From positions 62,001 to 126,000 of the forward strand of contig NZ_VIRS01000009.1 in NCBI RefSeq assembly GCF_006912135.1: 64,000 bases of DNA, read 5' to 3'. The translations under genes and the position numbers were made by a program. Origin of the DNA: Cryptosporangium phraense. Lineage in GTDB: Bacteria; Actinomycetota; Actinomycetes; Mycobacteriales; Cryptosporangiaceae. The first letter of the stretch is position 1, and each line of letters starts with the position of its first letter. A model generated the notes under the pieces. That model had not been told where the DNA came from and did no database searches. It worked only from the letters and a program-made list of their open reading frames with translations. Positions 50,217 to 59,979 of this stretch are shown piece by piece.

Positions 50217-51731
50217 ATGTCCGAGGAGCTCACCCGCCTCACCGCGGCCGACCTGGCCACGAAGATCGCCGGCGGCGACGTCTCGGCCGTCGAGGTCACC
50301 CGCGCGCACCTCGACCGCATCCGCGCCGTCGACGGTGACGTCAACGCGTTCCTGGTGGTCGACGACGACGGCGCGCTCGCCGCCGCCGAGGCCGTCGACC
50401 TCGACATTGCCAACGGTGAGCCGCGAAGCGCGCTGGCCGGCGTCCCGCTGGCGTTGAAGGACGTGGTCGTCACCCGCGGCCTGCAGACGACCTCGGGATC
50501 GAAGATCCTCGAAGGCTGGATCCCGCCGTACGACGCGACGATCACGCGCAAGATGCGCGAGGCCGGGATCGTCATCCTGGGCAAGACCAACATGGACGAG
50601 TTCGCGATGGGGTCGTCCACCGAGAACTCCGCGTTCGGCGCGAGCCACAACCCGTGGGCGCTCGACCGGACGCCCGGCGGGTCGTCCGGCGGGTCCAGCG
50701 CCGCGGTCGCCGCGTTCGAGGCGCCGATCTCGATCGGCACCGACACCGGTGGGTCGATCCGGCAGCCGGCCGCGGTCACCGGCATCGTCGGGCACAAGCC
50801 GACGTACGGCGGCGTGTCCCGGTACGGGCTGATCGCGTTCTCGTCCTCGCTCGACCAGGCCGGTCCGTTCGGCCGCACGGTGCTCGACACCGCGCTGCTG
50901 CACGAGGTCATCGGCGGCTACGACCACTGCGACTCCACCAGCCTGAACGTGCCGGTCCCGCCGGTGGTGGCCGCGGCTCGCGAGGGTGCGCACGGCGACC
51001 TGGCCGGGCTGACCGTCGGCGTCGTCAAGGAACTCGGCGGCGACGGGTACGAGCCCGGCGTCGAAGCGGCCGCGAAAACCGCCTACGCCAAGCTCGAGGA
51101 GATGGGCGCGAAGGTCGTCGAGGTCTCCTGCCCGCACTTCGGGTACGCGCTGGCCGCCTATTACCTCATCGCGCCGAGCGAGGCGTCGTCCAACCTGGCC
51201 CGTTTCGACGCGGTCCGGTACGGCCTGCGGGTCGGCGACGACGGCGTCCGCGACCTCGAAGAGGTCATGTCGCTGACCCGCGAGGCCGGGTTCGGGCCCG
51301 AGGTCAAGCGGCGCATCATGATCGGCACGTACGCGCTGAGCTCCGGTTACTACGACGCGTACTACGGCCAGGCGCAGAAGGTCCGCACGCTGATCGGCCG
51401 CGACTTCGCGGCCGCGTTCGAGACCTGCGACGTGCTGGTCAGCCCGCCGACGCCGACGACCGCGTTCAAGCTGGGCGAGCGCGTCGACGACCCGATGGCG
51501 ATGTACGCGGCCGACCTGTGCACGCTGCCGGCGTCGCTGGCCGGGCTGCCGGCGATCTCGGTGCCGGTCGGGCTGGCGACCGCCCCGGGCACCACCGAGA
51601 ACCTGCCGGTCGGCCTGCAGATCATGGCGCCGGCGCTGGCCGACGACCGGTGCTACCGGGTCGCGGCCGCGGTCGAGGCCGCGCTGGGTGTGCTCTCCGA
51701 CAAGACTCCGCTGCTGGGGGGTGCGAAGTGA
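50217..51731 (+). CDS. gatA: Asp/Glu-tRNA amidotransferase subunit A (amidase)
   Basis: 504 residues from the ATG at 50217 with GAGGAGGAG before it; the GTG at 50211 is also open. The amidase signature has the catalytic lysine in [13 protein letters not shown], the cis-Ser in [20 protein letters not shown] and the nucleophile Ser in [16 protein letters not shown]. It releases ammonia from glutamine and channels it to GatB. C-terminal segments ([36 protein letters not shown]) are standard. Confidence 0.97.
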   Translation: MSEELTRLTAADLATKIAGGDVSAVEVTRAHLDRIRAVDGDVNAFLVVDDDGALAAAEAVDLDIANGEPRSALAGVPLALKDVVVTRGLQTTSGSKILEGWIPPYDATITRKMREAGIVILGKTNMDEFAMGSSTENSAFGASHNPWALDRTPGGSSGGSSAAVAAFEAPISIGTDTGGSIRQPAAVTGIVGHKPTYGGVSRYGLIAFSSSLDQAGPFGRTVLDTALLHEVIGGYDHCDSTSLNVPVPPVVAAAREGAHGDLAGLTVGVVKELGGDGYEPGVEAAAKTAYAKLEEMGAKVVEVSCPHFGYALAAYYLIAPSEASSNLARFDAVRYGLRVGDDGVRDLEEVMSLTREAGFGPEVKRRIMIGTYALSSGYYDAYYGQAQKVRTLIGRDFAAAFETCDVLVSPPTPTTAFKLGERVDDPMAMYAADLCTLPASLAGLPAISVPVGLATAPGTTENLPVGLQIMAPALADDRCYRVAAAVEAALGVLSDKTPLLGGAK

Positions 51732-53218
51732 CGGTCACCGCGGTCGGCTTCGACGAGGTGACGACGAGGTACGAGCCGGTGATCGGGCTCGAGACCCACG
51801 TCGAGTTGGGTACGAACACGAAGATGTTCTGCGGCTGCGCGACCACGTTCGGCGCCGAGCCGAACACCCAGGTCTGCCCGGTGTGCCTGGGCCTCCCGGG
51901 CTCGCTGCCGGTCGTGAACGCGGCCGCGGTCGAGGCGACGATCCGGATCGGGCTCGCGCTCAACTGTTCGATCGCGACCTGGTGCCGGTTCGCGCGGAAG
52001 AACTACTTCTACCCCGACATGCCGAAGAACTACCAGATCAGCCAGTACGACGAGCCGATCTGCGTCGACGGCTACCTCGACGTCGACGTCGACGGCGAGA
52101 CGGTGCGGGTCGAGATCGAGCGCGTCCACATGGAGGAAGACACCGGCAAGACGCTGCACGTCGGCGGCGCGACCGGGCGCATCCACGGGGCCACGCACTC
52201 GCTGGTCGACTTCAACCGGGCCGGGATCCCGCTGGTCGAGATCGTGACCAAGCCGGTCACCGGCACCGGCGCCCGCGCGCCCGAGGTGGCTCGCGCGTAC
52301 GTCACCGCGCTGCGTGACGTCATCCGCGGCCTGGACGTCTCCGACGTCCGGATGGAGCAGGGCTCGATGCGGTGCGACGTGAACACGTCGCTGAACCGCC
52401 CCGGGGAGCCCTGGGGGACGCGCACCGAGACGAAGAACGTCAACTCGCTGCGGTCGGTCGAGCGGGCGGTGCGGTCGGAGATGATCCGGCAGGCCGGCCT
52501 GCTCGACAGCGGCGCGAAGATCAAGCAGGAGACCCGGCACTTCCATGAAGACACCGGCGAGACGACGCCCGGGCGGAGCAAGGAGGAGGCGACCGACTAC
52601 CGGTACTTCCCCGAGCCCGACCTGGTGCCGCTGGCGCCGGACGTCGCCTGGGTGGAGGAGCTGAAGAAGACGCTGCCGGAACCGCCGGCCGAGCGTCGGA
52701 AGCGGATCCAGCAGGCCTGGGGGCTCAACGACCACGACTGGGCCTCGGTGGTGAACGCCGGTGCGGTCGAGCTGATCCAGTCGACGATCGACGCCGGGAC
52801 GTCGCCGGAGGCGGCCCGGAAGTGGTGGATGGGCGAGCTGGCCCGGAAGGCCAACGAGACCGGCACCGAACTCGAGTCGCTGCCGATCGCTCCGGCCCAG
52901 GTGGCCGAGGTCCAGGCCCTGGTGGACGCGGGACGGATCAACGACAAGCTGGCCCGTCAGGTGCTCGACGGCGTGCTGGCCGGCGAGGGCACGCCGGAGG
53001 AGGTCGTGGCCGCGCGCGGTCTCGAGGTCGTGAGTGACACCGGGGCGCTGGGCGCCGCGGTCGACGACGCGATCGCGGCCAACCCGGACGTGGCCGAGAA
53101 GATCCGCAGCGGGAAGGTCGCGGCGGCCGGCGCCCTGGTCGGCGCGGTCATGAAGGCCACCAAGGGCCAGGCCGACGCCAAGACCGTCCGCGAACTCATC
53201 ATCCAGAAATTGTCCTGA
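51728..53218 (+). CDS. gatB: Asp/Glu-tRNA amidotransferase subunit B
   Basis: 496 residues from the GTG at 51728, which overlaps the gatA stop (GTGA). [20 protein letters not shown] opens the kinase-like core. The zinc site uses FCGCATTF and [49 protein letters not shown] and [16 protein letters not shown] follow, and a YqeY-like tRNA-binding tail ends the protein. It activates and amidates the misacylated tRNA. Its last 20 bp overlap the convergent aminotransferase gene. Confidence 0.97.
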   Translation: MTVTAVGFDEVTTRYEPVIGLETHVELGTNTKMFCGCATTFGAEPNTQVCPVCLGLPGSLPVVNAAAVEATIRIGLALNCSIATWCRFARKNYFYPDMPKNYQISQYDEPICVDGYLDVDVDGETVRVEIERVHMEEDTGKTLHVGGATGRIHGATHSLVDFNRAGIPLVEIVTKPVTGTGARAPEVARAYVTALRDVIRGLDVSDVRMEQGSMRCDVNTSLNRPGEPWGTRTETKNVNSLRSVERAVRSEMIRQAGLLDSGAKIKQETRHFHEDTGETTPGRSKEEATDYRYFPEPDLVPLAPDVAWVEELKKTLPEPPAERRKRIQQAWGLNDHDWASVVNAGAVELIQSTIDAGTSPEAARKWWMGELARKANETGTELESLPIAPAQVAEVQALVDAGRINDKLARQVLDGVLAGEGTPEEVVAARGLEVVSDTGALGAAVDDAIAANPDVAEKIRSGKVAAAGALVGAVMKATKGQADAKTVRELIIQKLS

Positions 53219-54269
53219 GGGCCAGGTCGACGTCTTCGGGCGTCGTGTAGAGGTGGCAGGAGAAGCGGACTGCGCCCGCCCGTATCGCGGTACGGATACC
53301 GGCGGCGCGCAGCCGCTCCTGGCCGGCCGAATCCATCGGCACCGAGACGATCGCCGAGTTGCCGTCGGGCAGTCCCAGGCCCGTCCGGAGGCGGTTCGCC
53401 ATGGCCACGTTGTGAGCGTGGATCTCGTCCGGATCGAGGTCGGCGAGAAGTTGCAGTGACGTAGCCGTACCCACCCACGAGAACCAGGCCGGCGAGGTGT
53501 CGAAGCGGCGGGCGTCCGGCGCGAGGCGCAGCGGCAGGCCGTAGATCGACGCCCAGATGTCGGCCCCGGCGTACCAGTTGGCCGCGTGCGGCACCAGCGA
53601 GTCGACCCGGTCCGGGCGGACGACGAGGAACGAGCTCCCGCGCGGGGACAGCAGCCACTTGTAGGCGCCGCACACGACGTAGTCGACCCAGGACAGATCC
53701 AGCGGCAGCCAGCCGGTCGCCTGGGTCGTGTCGAGCAGCAACTGGGCGCCCGAGGCTTCGACGGCCGACCGGAGCGCGGGCAGGTCCACCAGCGCCCCGT
53801 CCGCCGACTGCACCGCCGACACGGCCACCAGCGCGGTCGAGTTCCGCACCTCGGCCGCGATCGACGCCAGGGGCACCGACCGGAGGTTCAGGCGGCCCTG
53901 CGCGGCGAACGGGAACAGCAGCGACGTGAAGTCGTCGTCGGCGACCAGCACCTCGGCCCCGGTCGGCACCGCGGCGGCGATCAGCCCGACCAGCGGCGAG
54001 ACCGTCGACCCGGCGGCCACCGACGCCGCCGGCACCCCGGCGATGCGCGCGAACGCCTCCCGGGCGCCGACCACCGAGACGTCGAAGTCCCCGGCGGTCG
54101 CCCGCCCGTGCGACCAGGCGTCGATCGCGTCGCGCACGGCGTCGACCGTGACGCGCGGGGGAGCGCCGAGGCTCGCCGTGTTGAAGAAGCCGGGGTCCGG
54201 GGTGAACTGTTTCCGCACCGTATCGAGGTCCACGTGGTCCGACGCTAGCCGGTCCCGGAACCGGATCAC
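53199..54269 (-). CDS. Class V aminotransferase-fold PLP enzyme
   Basis: 356 residues from the GTG at 54269, which overlaps the preceding stop (GTGA). [60 protein letters not shown] (PLP-binding Asp) and [20 protein letters not shown] (PLP lysine) identify a class V fold similar to kynureninase, cysteine desulfurase or isopenicillin-N epimerase homologues. The cysteine-desulfurase catalytic Cys loop is absent, so sulfur transfer is unlikely. The substrate is unknown. It is coupled to the carboxymuconolactone decarboxylase-family gene and probably controlled by the divergent HxlR regulator. Confidence 0.88.
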   Translation of the reverse strand: MIRFRDRLASDHVDLDTVRKQFTPDPGFFNTASLGAPPRVTVDAVRDAIDAWSHGRATAGDFDVSVVGAREAFARIAGVPAASVAAGSTVSPLVGLIAAAVPTGAEVLVADDDFTSLLFPFAAQGRLNLRSVPLASIAAEVRNSTALVAVSAVQSADGALVDLPALRSAVEASGAQLLLDTTQATGWLPLDLSWVDYVVCGAYKWLLSPRGSSFLVVRPDRVDSLVPHAANWYAGADIWASIYGLPLRLAPDARRFDTSPAWFSWVGTATSLQLLADLDPDEIHAHNVAMANRLRTGLGLPDGNSAIVSVPMDSAGQERLRAAGIRTAIRAGAVRFSCHLYTTPEDVDLALRTISG

Positions 54270-54817
54270 CGGGCCATTCGGGGTCCAACTGGCCGGGGAA
54301 ATCGCGCGGCCCACTCCTCGAGCGCCAGGTCCGCCGTCCGAATGAGCGTGGAGAGCGTCCGGTACCAGCCGACGACCAGGACGATCTCGATGATCTGTTC
54401 CGGCGTCCTCGCCAGCGCGGTCACCGTCGCCGCGGTGAGGGATCCGGCGAGCAACTCGTCCGCGGCCCGGATCAACGGCGGGTCGTCGAAATCGTCCGGC
54501 GAGCCGTGGACCGTGGCGTGCAGCGCCGCCTCGCCCACCCCGGCCGCGGGCGCCTGCACGACGGCGTGGATGCCCCACTCGTACTCGGCGCCGAGCGCGG
54601 CCGTCGTCCGCAGGATCAGCAGCTCCCGGTCGGCGGCCGGCAGCAGACCATGGTTGAGCAGCCCGGACGCCATCGGCCGGACCCGGTCACACAGCTCCTG
54701 GTGAACGGCGAAGAGCCGGAAGAGCGCCAACGGCGGGGCGTCGAACCCCGGCGGCATCCACTTCTCCAGGAATCGCGCCACGTCCGGCGGGTACGGCGGT
54801 TCCAGCGGGGCCAGCAT
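54266..54817 (-). CDS. Carboxymuconolactone decarboxylase (AhpD-like) family protein
   Basis: 183 residues: a helical protein with LLPAADRELLILRTTAALGA, EYEWGIHAVVQAPAAGVGEA, the AADELLAG segment and VVGWYRTLSTLIRTADLALE. The EYEWGIH helix replaces the CxxC/H motif of AhpD peroxidases, so peroxidase activity is unlikely. Related proteins act in gamma-carboxymuconolactone degradation or remain unknown. A GGAGGT ribosome site precedes the ATG. It is divergent from the HxlR gene across 49 bp with repeated AGCGATAC boxes. Confidence 0.88.
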   Translation of the reverse strand: MLAPLEPPYPPDVARFLEKWMPPGFDAPPLALFRLFAVHQELCDRVRPMASGLLNHGLLPAADRELLILRTTAALGAEYEWGIHAVVQAPAAGVGEAALHATVHGSPDDFDDPPLIRAADELLAGSLTAATVTALARTPEQIIEIVLVVGWYRTLSTLIRTADLALEEWAARFPRPVGPRMAR

Positions 54818-54829
54818 TGCTTACCTCCG

Positions 54830-54859
54830 AGCGATACGGAAAACGTAGCGATACATAAT
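54830..54859. promoter_or_regulatory. AGCGATAC direct repeats and leaderless -10 in the HxlR divergent region
   Basis: AGCGATAC occurs at 54830-54837 and 54847-54854, 17 bp apart, in the 49-bp gap between the two divergent genes. CATAAT at 54854-54859 lies 7 nt before the HxlR ATG. Repressor binding here could control both directions. Confidence 0.45.
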
Positions 54860-54866
54860 TCGTAGC

Positions 54867-55223
54867 ATGACTCCGCTGCCCGGGAAACCTGTTCGTGGGT
54901 CGACGACCGGGCGGCCGGTCATGGCGCTGCTCGACCTGCTCGGGCGCCGCTGGACGCTCCGGATCCTGTGGGAGCTGCGCACCGACGCCCAGGGCTTCCG
55001 CGCACTGCAGAGGGCCTGCGACGGCATGAGCCCGACCGTGCTCGCGACCCGGCTGACCGAGCTGCGCGAGGCCGGCCTGGTCGCGACCGACGAGGTCAAC
55101 CGCCTGACCCCGCTCGGCGACCAACTGATGGCCGCCCTGGGGCCCCTGAACGACTTCGCGAACATCTGGGCCGACGAACTGCAACCGCCGGCCACCCCAC
55201 CGCGTGACAAGAGGTCGTGGTGA
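54867..55223 (+). CDS. HxlR-family winged-helix regulator
   Basis: 118 residues. VMALLDLLGRRWTLRILWEL, FRALQRACDGMSPTVLATRL and LTELREAGLVATDEVNRLTP give the complete HxlR winged helix. It lacks the conserved N-terminal cysteine used by redox-type HxlR members (the start reads MTPLPGKPVRGSTTGRP). It is probably leaderless, and it overlaps the following ECF sigma gene. It likely represses the divergent decarboxylase-family/aminotransferase pair. Confidence 0.92.
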   Translation: MTPLPGKPVRGSTTGRPVMALLDLLGRRWTLRILWELRTDAQGFRALQRACDGMSPTVLATRLTELREAGLVATDEVNRLTPLGDQLMAALGPLNDFANIWADELQPPATPPRDKRSW

Positions 55224-55729
55224 CCCGTGAGAGCGAGTTCGACGACTTCTACGCCCGGCACTTCCCGGGCATCGGCACGCAGATCGCGGCCTATCTGGGC
55301 GACCGGGCCGAGGCCGAAGACATCACCCAGGAGGCGTTCGCGCGGGCCTGGCGGCGGTGGCCACGCCTCTCCGGCTACGCCGACCCGGCCGCCTGGGTGC
55401 GCACCGTCGCCTACCGGCTGGCGGTGAGCCGGTGGCGGCGGGCCCGGGTCGCGTTCGCGCACCGCCGCCAGCAACGGGCCGAGCCGGTGCCGCCACCTGA
55501 TCCGGAGTGGCTCGACCTGGTCCGGGCGCTGGCCACGCTGCCGCCGGCGCAGCGTCGGGCGGTCGTCCTGCACTACCTGGGCGATCTGTCGGTCGACGAG
55601 ATCGCCGCGCGGGAGAAGGTCGCGGCCGGGACGGTCAAGTCCTGGCTCCACCGGGCCCGCGGACGCCTGGCCACGCAGTTGGGTCCCGACGAGATCGCGC
55701 ACCGAGAGAGGGTGTCCCGTGACTACTGA
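55220..55729 (+). CDS. ECF sigma factor, SigE/SigM-like family
   Basis: 169 residues from the GTG at 55220, sharing GTGA with the HxlR stop; a GTG at 55217 is in frame but too close to the GAGGT site. Region 2 has FDDFYARHFPGIGTQIAAYL, AEDITQEAFARAWRRWPRLS and DPAAWVRTVAYRLAVSRWRR. Region 4 has LATLPPAQRRAVVLHYLGDL, SVDEIAAREKVAAGTVKSWL and HRARGRL. It resembles the compact SigE-family factors of actinomycetes. Its last 11 bp overlap the membrane protein gene downstream, which may encode its regulator. Confidence 0.9.
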   Translation: MTRESEFDDFYARHFPGIGTQIAAYLGDRAEAEDITQEAFARAWRRWPRLSGYADPAAWVRTVAYRLAVSRWRRARVAFAHRRQQRAEPVPPPDPEWLDLVRALATLPPAQRRAVVLHYLGDLSVDEIAAREKVAAGTVKSWLHRARGRLATQLGPDEIAHRERVSRDY

Positions 55730-56438
55730 CCACGACGAGGTCACCACCCGATTCGACCGATTCCGGGCGACGACGCCGATGGCCGGCCCCGGTGCGCCGG
55801 AAGCACGCGCGCTGGGTGCCCGGCAGAAGAGGCGCGGCCTGATCACCGTCGCCGCGGTGCTGCTCGTCCTCACCGCGATCAGCGCGGTGATTCTGCGCCC
55901 AGGCCAAGCCCCCGATCGCCTGACCCCGGCCACCGACCAGGCTCCGGCCGACTGGAAGCAGACCGTCCGCAACGCGCGACTCGACCTCCGCGACGACGGC
56001 AACGGCAACTGCACCGGCCCGGTGGTCCAGTTCCACGACGGAACGGGCACCGCGCGCGACCCGATCGGCGACCTCACGACCTACACGATCGAGAGCCGCT
56101 ACCCGATGCTCACCGCCGACATCGACCGCGACGGCCGGGTGGACTACCTCGTCTCGGTCGGGTGCCGGCGGGTTCCCCAGCCGGGCGACCCGGGGACGCC
56201 CTCGACCATCGGAGTCATGCAGCTCTTCGTTCTGCGAGGCACTCCGGAGAACCTCACCTCGATCGGCGGCATCCGCGCGATGACCACGATGATGGACCCG
56301 AGCCAGCTCCACCTCACGATCCGCCCCGACGGCCTGATCCGGATCGAGCAGGACAACGACCCCGGCTACATCCTGATCTGGGGCTACCGCAACGGGCACA
56401 TGGAAGTCATCAAGAGGTGGGTGACACCGACGAAGTAG
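55719..56438 (+). CDS. Membrane-anchored protein, possible partner of the ECF sigma factor
   Basis: 239 residues from the GTG at 55719. A short cytosolic N terminus (TTDHDEVTTRFDRFRATTPM) leads to one transmembrane helix at about 38-58 (GLITVAAVLLVLTAISAVIL). The exported domain of about 180 residues has DIDRDGRVDYLVSVG, which reads like an FG-GAP/calcium-type DxDxDG loop. Co-translation with the sigma gene suggests an anti-sigma or sensor role, but no zinc anti-sigma motif (HxxxCxxC) is present. Convergent overlap of 29 bp with the metallophosphoesterase. Confidence 0.8.
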   Translation: MTTDHDEVTTRFDRFRATTPMAGPGAPEARALGARQKRRGLITVAAVLLVLTAISAVILRPGQAPDRLTPATDQAPADWKQTVRNARLDLRDDGNGNCTGPVVQFHDGTGTARDPIGDLTTYTIESRYPMLTADIDRDGRVDYLVSVGCRRVPQPGDPGTPSTIGVMQLFVLRGTPENLTSIGGIRAMTTMMDPSQLHLTIRPDGLIRIEQDNDPGYILIWGYRNGHMEVIKRWVTPTK

Positions 56439-58122
56439 GCGTGGGAGACGGGATCACCGGCGCGGTGTTCGCCGGAGGAGGCGTCGAGGCGGTGACCGTG
56501 CCGCTCGGCGTCGCGGTCACCGTCGCCGACGGGAACGCGCCGTTCGACTGCCCGACGATCACCCGCCGCAGCTCCACCTGCGACTGCCCCGACCCGCTCA
56601 CCGTGATCTCGTCGTACGCCTTCAGCTCCCCGTCCTGCGCGAAGTACAGCACGGTCATCTCGAACGACTTCGGGGTGTCGCCCTGCAGGCCGCGCAGGCC
56701 CGCGGCGCCGGTCGACCCCTCGATCATCAGCAGCGTGTCCTTGTCGAGCGCCTCGACTTTCCGCTCGTGCGTGTGCCCGGCCAGGATCAGCGGCCCGTGG
56801 TCCTTCAGCGGCTCGGCCGCGGCCGGCTCGTGCACCATCATGACGTCGACCGACTTGTCGTTCTCGCGGTTGTAGCGCAGCACGGTCTTGGCCAGCCGCT
56901 CGCCGGCCTCGGCTTCGACCGCCTTGCCCGCGTTGTCGTCGCCGGTCGTCTTGTCGGGGGTGAACCGGCTGCTGCCGACCCCGGCCACGACCAGCCCGGC
57001 GACCTCCCGGACCTGGTCGTCGAGCACCACCGCGTTGCGGTTCGCCGCGACCGCCCGGGCCACGTCGTCGGAGTCGTGGTTCCCGCGGATGAAGACGTAC
57101 GGGACCTTCAGCGCGGTGATGTTCGACGCGTACAGGTTCGCCTCGGCGGCGCTGCCCCAGTCGGTCAGGTCGCCGGTGTCGAACACCGCGTTGACCTGGA
57201 ACTGGCTGCCGATCGTGCTGATCACCCGCCAGGACGTCGGGTTGTTGTGCAGGTCGCTGACGTGCATGACCCGGATCGTGTTCGGGTCCGGCTGGTAGGT
57301 CGGGAGCGTCGAGACGGCCTCGTAGACCTTGCTCATGTTGGTCAGGATCCCGACCAGCTGGCTCTGGTAGTGGCCGTAGTTGTCGTAGATCGAGCGGGCG
57401 TCACCGATCAGCGCCGGGACGTTCGTCAGCAGGCCCTCGTAGCGCGGCTGGCTCAGGCTGGCCGGGTTGAGCGTGGCCGCGGCGATCCCACCGCTGCCGG
57501 CCAGCAGCACGAGCGAGACCCCGCCGGTGATCAGCGTCCGCCGGACGTCCCGGAACGCGACCGCGCCGAGCAGCAGCGCGCCGAGGAAGCCGGCGCCGAC
57601 CGCGCGCAGCGCGAGCGTGGTGATCGCCGACTTCACGTCGCCGGTCGTGAGGTCGGTGGCCTCCTCGATGCGCGCCGGGTCGGCGATCAGCTGCCGGGTC
57701 TCCGACTCGTTCAGCCCGTCGACCCGGGCGACCAGCCGGACCGGACCGGCGTGATCCTGGATCGAGATCGCGCCGAGCGGCGGGATCCGCAGCTGGGACC
57801 CGCCGTGCAGCGACGGCTGCGCCGCCAGCTGCATCTGGAACGGCCCGATCTCGACCTCGGCGCGCCCGCCGAGCTGCATCCCGATCGTCGCTCCGACGAG
57901 CGCGACCAGGAAGATCGCCACGCTGGTCCGCATCCACCGCGGTGGGATGAACCTCCGTAGCCGATGTCTGCCGTGCGCAGGCGGTTCGGTTTCCGTCTCC
58001 GCCTTGATCGACGCCTGCCCAGCACTGTCGTCCGCTGGTGCGGTCGTCCCGGGCACGGTGCCGGACGCGTCCTCGGCGGCGGAGCCGTCGCCGGAGGGGT
58101 TCGGAATCGAATCAGAGGCCAC
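56410..58122 (-). CDS. Membrane metallophosphoesterase
   Basis: 570 residues from a GTG at 58122. An acidic, disordered N terminus of about 50 residues precedes a transmembrane helix (SVAIFLVALVGATIGMQLGG), a roughly 100-residue extracytoplasmic loop, and two more helices (AVGAGFLGALLLGAVAFRDV; LITGGVSLVLLAGSGGIAAA). The calcineurin-like domain carries all metal motifs: VMHVSDLHNN, DTGDLTDWGSA, FIRGNHDSDD, VMMVHEPAA and LILAGHTHERKVE. A Ser/Thr/Pro tail ends it. The catalytic domain is predicted outside the membrane. The substrate is unknown; nucleotides and lipid or sugar phosphates are typical. Confidence 0.92.
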   Translation of the reverse strand: MASDSIPNPSGDGSAAEDASGTVPGTTAPADDSAGQASIKAETETEPPAHGRHRLRRFIPPRWMRTSVAIFLVALVGATIGMQLGGRAEVEIGPFQMQLAAQPSLHGGSQLRIPPLGAISIQDHAGPVRLVARVDGLNESETRQLIADPARIEEATDLTTGDVKSAITTLALRAVGAGFLGALLLGAVAFRDVRRTLITGGVSLVLLAGSGGIAAATLNPASLSQPRYEGLLTNVPALIGDARSIYDNYGHYQSQLVGILTNMSKVYEAVSTLPTYQPDPNTIRVMHVSDLHNNPTSWRVISTIGSQFQVNAVFDTGDLTDWGSAAEANLYASNITALKVPYVFIRGNHDSDDVARAVAANRNAVVLDDQVREVAGLVVAGVGSSRFTPDKTTGDDNAGKAVEAEAGERLAKTVLRYNRENDKSVDVMMVHEPAAAEPLKDHGPLILAGHTHERKVEALDKDTLLMIEGSTGAAGLRGLQGDTPKSFEMTVLYFAQDGELKAYDEITVSGSGQSQVELRRVIVGQSNGAFPSATVTATPSGTVTASTPPPANTAPVIPSPTPTSSVSPTS

Positions 58123-58161
58123 GAAGGAATCTCATTGCCGAAGTTGTCGGTCCACTAACGC

Positions 58162-59310
58162 CTACAGCACATCCACGCCGCTGGCGCCGGGCGGGATGAT
58201 GCGCAGGATCCGGTCGTCGTCCACGCTCGGTTTGCCCCGGCCGTCCCGGTTGGACGTGGTGACCCAGACCGAGCCGTCCGGCGCCGACATGATCGTGCGC
58301 AGCCGCCCGTACCGGTCCTGCAGCAGCGGCCGGGGCTCGCCCTTGACCTTGCCGGTGTCGGCGTCCAGCGGCACGACCCAGATCCGCTGGCCCTTCAGCG
58401 CGGCGACCAGCAGGTTGTTCCCGACGATCGCCGCGCCGCTCGGGGACGCCTCGTCGGTGCTCCAGGTGACCAGCGGATTCGTGTAGCGCTTGTCGGTGCT
58501 CTTGCCCTCCACCGTCGGCCAGCCGTAGTTGCCGCCCTTGGTGATCAGGTTGACCTCGTCCCACTGGTTCTGGCCGAACTCGGTGGCGTACAGGCGCTTC
58601 TGCGAGTCCCAGGCCAGGCCCTGGACGTTGCGGTGGCCCCGCGACCAGACCAACGAGTTCGGGTACGGGTTGCCCGGGGCCGGCTTGCCCGCCGTCGTCA
58701 TCCGCAGGATCTTCCCGCCGAGGCTCTTGACGTCCTGCGCACGGCCGCGCTGGGACGCGTCGCCGGTGCCCGCGTAGAGGTAGCCGTCCGGGCCGAAGGC
58801 GAGGCGGCCGCCGTTGTGGATGCCGGAGACCGGGATGCCGGTCACGATCGGCACCGGCGGCTGGCCCAGCACCAGCTTGGCGATCCGGTTGTCGGTGCGG
58901 GTCGTGTAGTAGATGTACGCGGTCTTGTCGGTCGCGTACTTCGGCGACACCGCGATGCCGAGCAGCCCGCCCTCGCCGCCGGAGTACGCGTCCTCGATCG
59001 TCTGCACCGGCGTCGAGCGGCCGCCCGGGGTGACCTGCAGGATGCGACGGGTGTCCCGCTCGGTGACCAGCGCGTTCCCGTCGGGCAGGAACGCCAGGCC
59101 CCACGGCACCTGCAGGTTCTTCACCAGGACCTGGACGCCGACCCCGTCGTCCTCGGCCGACCCGCCCGGCGTCGTGGGTGACGCGCTGGGAGTGGGCAGG
59201 TTCGGCGGCTGGCCCTGGTCGGTCTCATCGGGGGCACCGAACGAACAGCCGGTCAGCGCGAGGGTCAGCGCCGTCGCGAGTGCGACCAGCGTCCGTGTAG
59301 GCCCGGGCAT
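58162..59310 (-). CDS. PQQ-dependent sugar dehydrogenase-like lipoprotein
   Basis: 382 residues. The lipoprotein signal peptide MPGPTRTLVALATALTLALT ends in the lipobox LTGC (Cys21). After a Pro/Ser linker, the six-bladed glucose/sorbosone dehydrogenase propeller follows: LQVPWGLAFLPDGNALVTER, GEGGLLGIAVSPKY, IHNGGRLAFGPDGYLYAGTG (PQQ/active-site region), SRGHRNVQGLAWD and FGQNQWDEVNLITKGGNYGW. It probably oxidises aldose sugars at the cell surface; no PQQ synthesis gene is in view. TAGGCT lies 7 nt before the ATG on the minus strand (59318-59323), a leaderless promoter. Confidence 0.92.
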   Translation of the reverse strand: MPGPTRTLVALATALTLALTGCSFGAPDETDQGQPPNLPTPSASPTTPGGSAEDDGVGVQVLVKNLQVPWGLAFLPDGNALVTERDTRRILQVTPGGRSTPVQTIEDAYSGGEGGLLGIAVSPKYATDKTAYIYYTTRTDNRIAKLVLGQPPVPIVTGIPVSGIHNGGRLAFGPDGYLYAGTGDASQRGRAQDVKSLGGKILRMTTAGKPAPGNPYPNSLVWSRGHRNVQGLAWDSQKRLYATEFGQNQWDEVNLITKGGNYGWPTVEGKSTDKRYTNPLVTWSTDEASPSGAAIVGNNLLVAALKGQRIWVVPLDADTGKVKGEPRPLLQDRYGRLRTIMSAPDGSVWVTTSNRDGRGKPSVDDDRILRIIPPGASGVDVL

Positions 59311-59347
59311 GCCAACGAGCCTAACCGGCGACCCCCAGCGTCGTCGG

Positions 59348-59767
59348 TCACGCGTCGGGCACGACTTCCTGAGCGTCCACCGGAGTACGGGCCAGGTTCA
59401 CGCCCTCCAGCAGGCGGGGGAGCGTCGACGGGGTGACGGCGGGAAGCCGGACCAGGCCGCCGCCGGCGGCCTCGGTGAGCTGGGCCGACACCCGGCCGCG
59501 GATCGACACGAAGCCCTCGACGTCGTTCCACGGGAAACGGCGGGTACGCAGCGCGCCGCGGACCGTCAGGTGCTCGGCGTCGACATCGACGCCGGTGCGG
59601 ACCGTCCACCAGAGCGCGGCGATCGGGACCAGCATGATCGGGGCGTACACCCAGGCCTGACCGGCGATCGTGAACGCGCCGATCGCCAGCACGAGGACCG
59701 CGGCGACCGTGGCGAAGCTCTGCCGGAAGCGGACGCGGACCGGGCGGGCCGGGGAGTGGGTGGTCAC
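59348..59767 (-). CDS. PH-domain membrane protein
   Basis: 139 residues from the GTG at 59767 ([20 protein letters not shown]). Two transmembrane helices ([40 protein letters not shown]) are followed by a small bacterial PH-like domain ([35 protein letters not shown]). Such proteins are common in actinobacteria and often adjoin ilvD, as here; the function is unknown. The 212-bp gap to ilvD holds a GGCACC/GGTGCC hairpin near 59847-59864 and no gene. Confidence 0.8.
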   Translation of the reverse strand: MTTHSPARPVRVRFRQSFATVAAVLVLAIGAFTIAGQAWVYAPIMLVPIAALWWTVRTGVDVDAEHLTVRGALRTRRFPWNDVEGFVSIRGRVSAQLTEAAGGGLVRLPAVTPSTLPRLLEGVNLARTPVDAQEVVPDA

Positions 59768-59979
59768 GCATCCCAGTGTCGCAGGTCGCGTGCCCGGGCG
59801 GCGGCGTAGGCTCGGGTCACCGCGCCGCCTTCCCGCCCCGGACCGACGGCACCCCTCTCGGTGCCCTGCCGCCACCGCGGCCCGGCCTCGGGACGCTCCC
59901 CGCGGCGGACGGTCGGCCCGGCCGGCTGCCCGCTTCACCCGCGCCCTCCACGTCCGGAGGGCCCTGCCGAGGAAGCCGA

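Noticed and set aside
59847-59864. GGCACC/GGTGCC hairpin before ilvD as an attenuator or riboswitch
   Set aside because: No leader peptide, no T-run and no recognisable riboswitch core; the stem is short.
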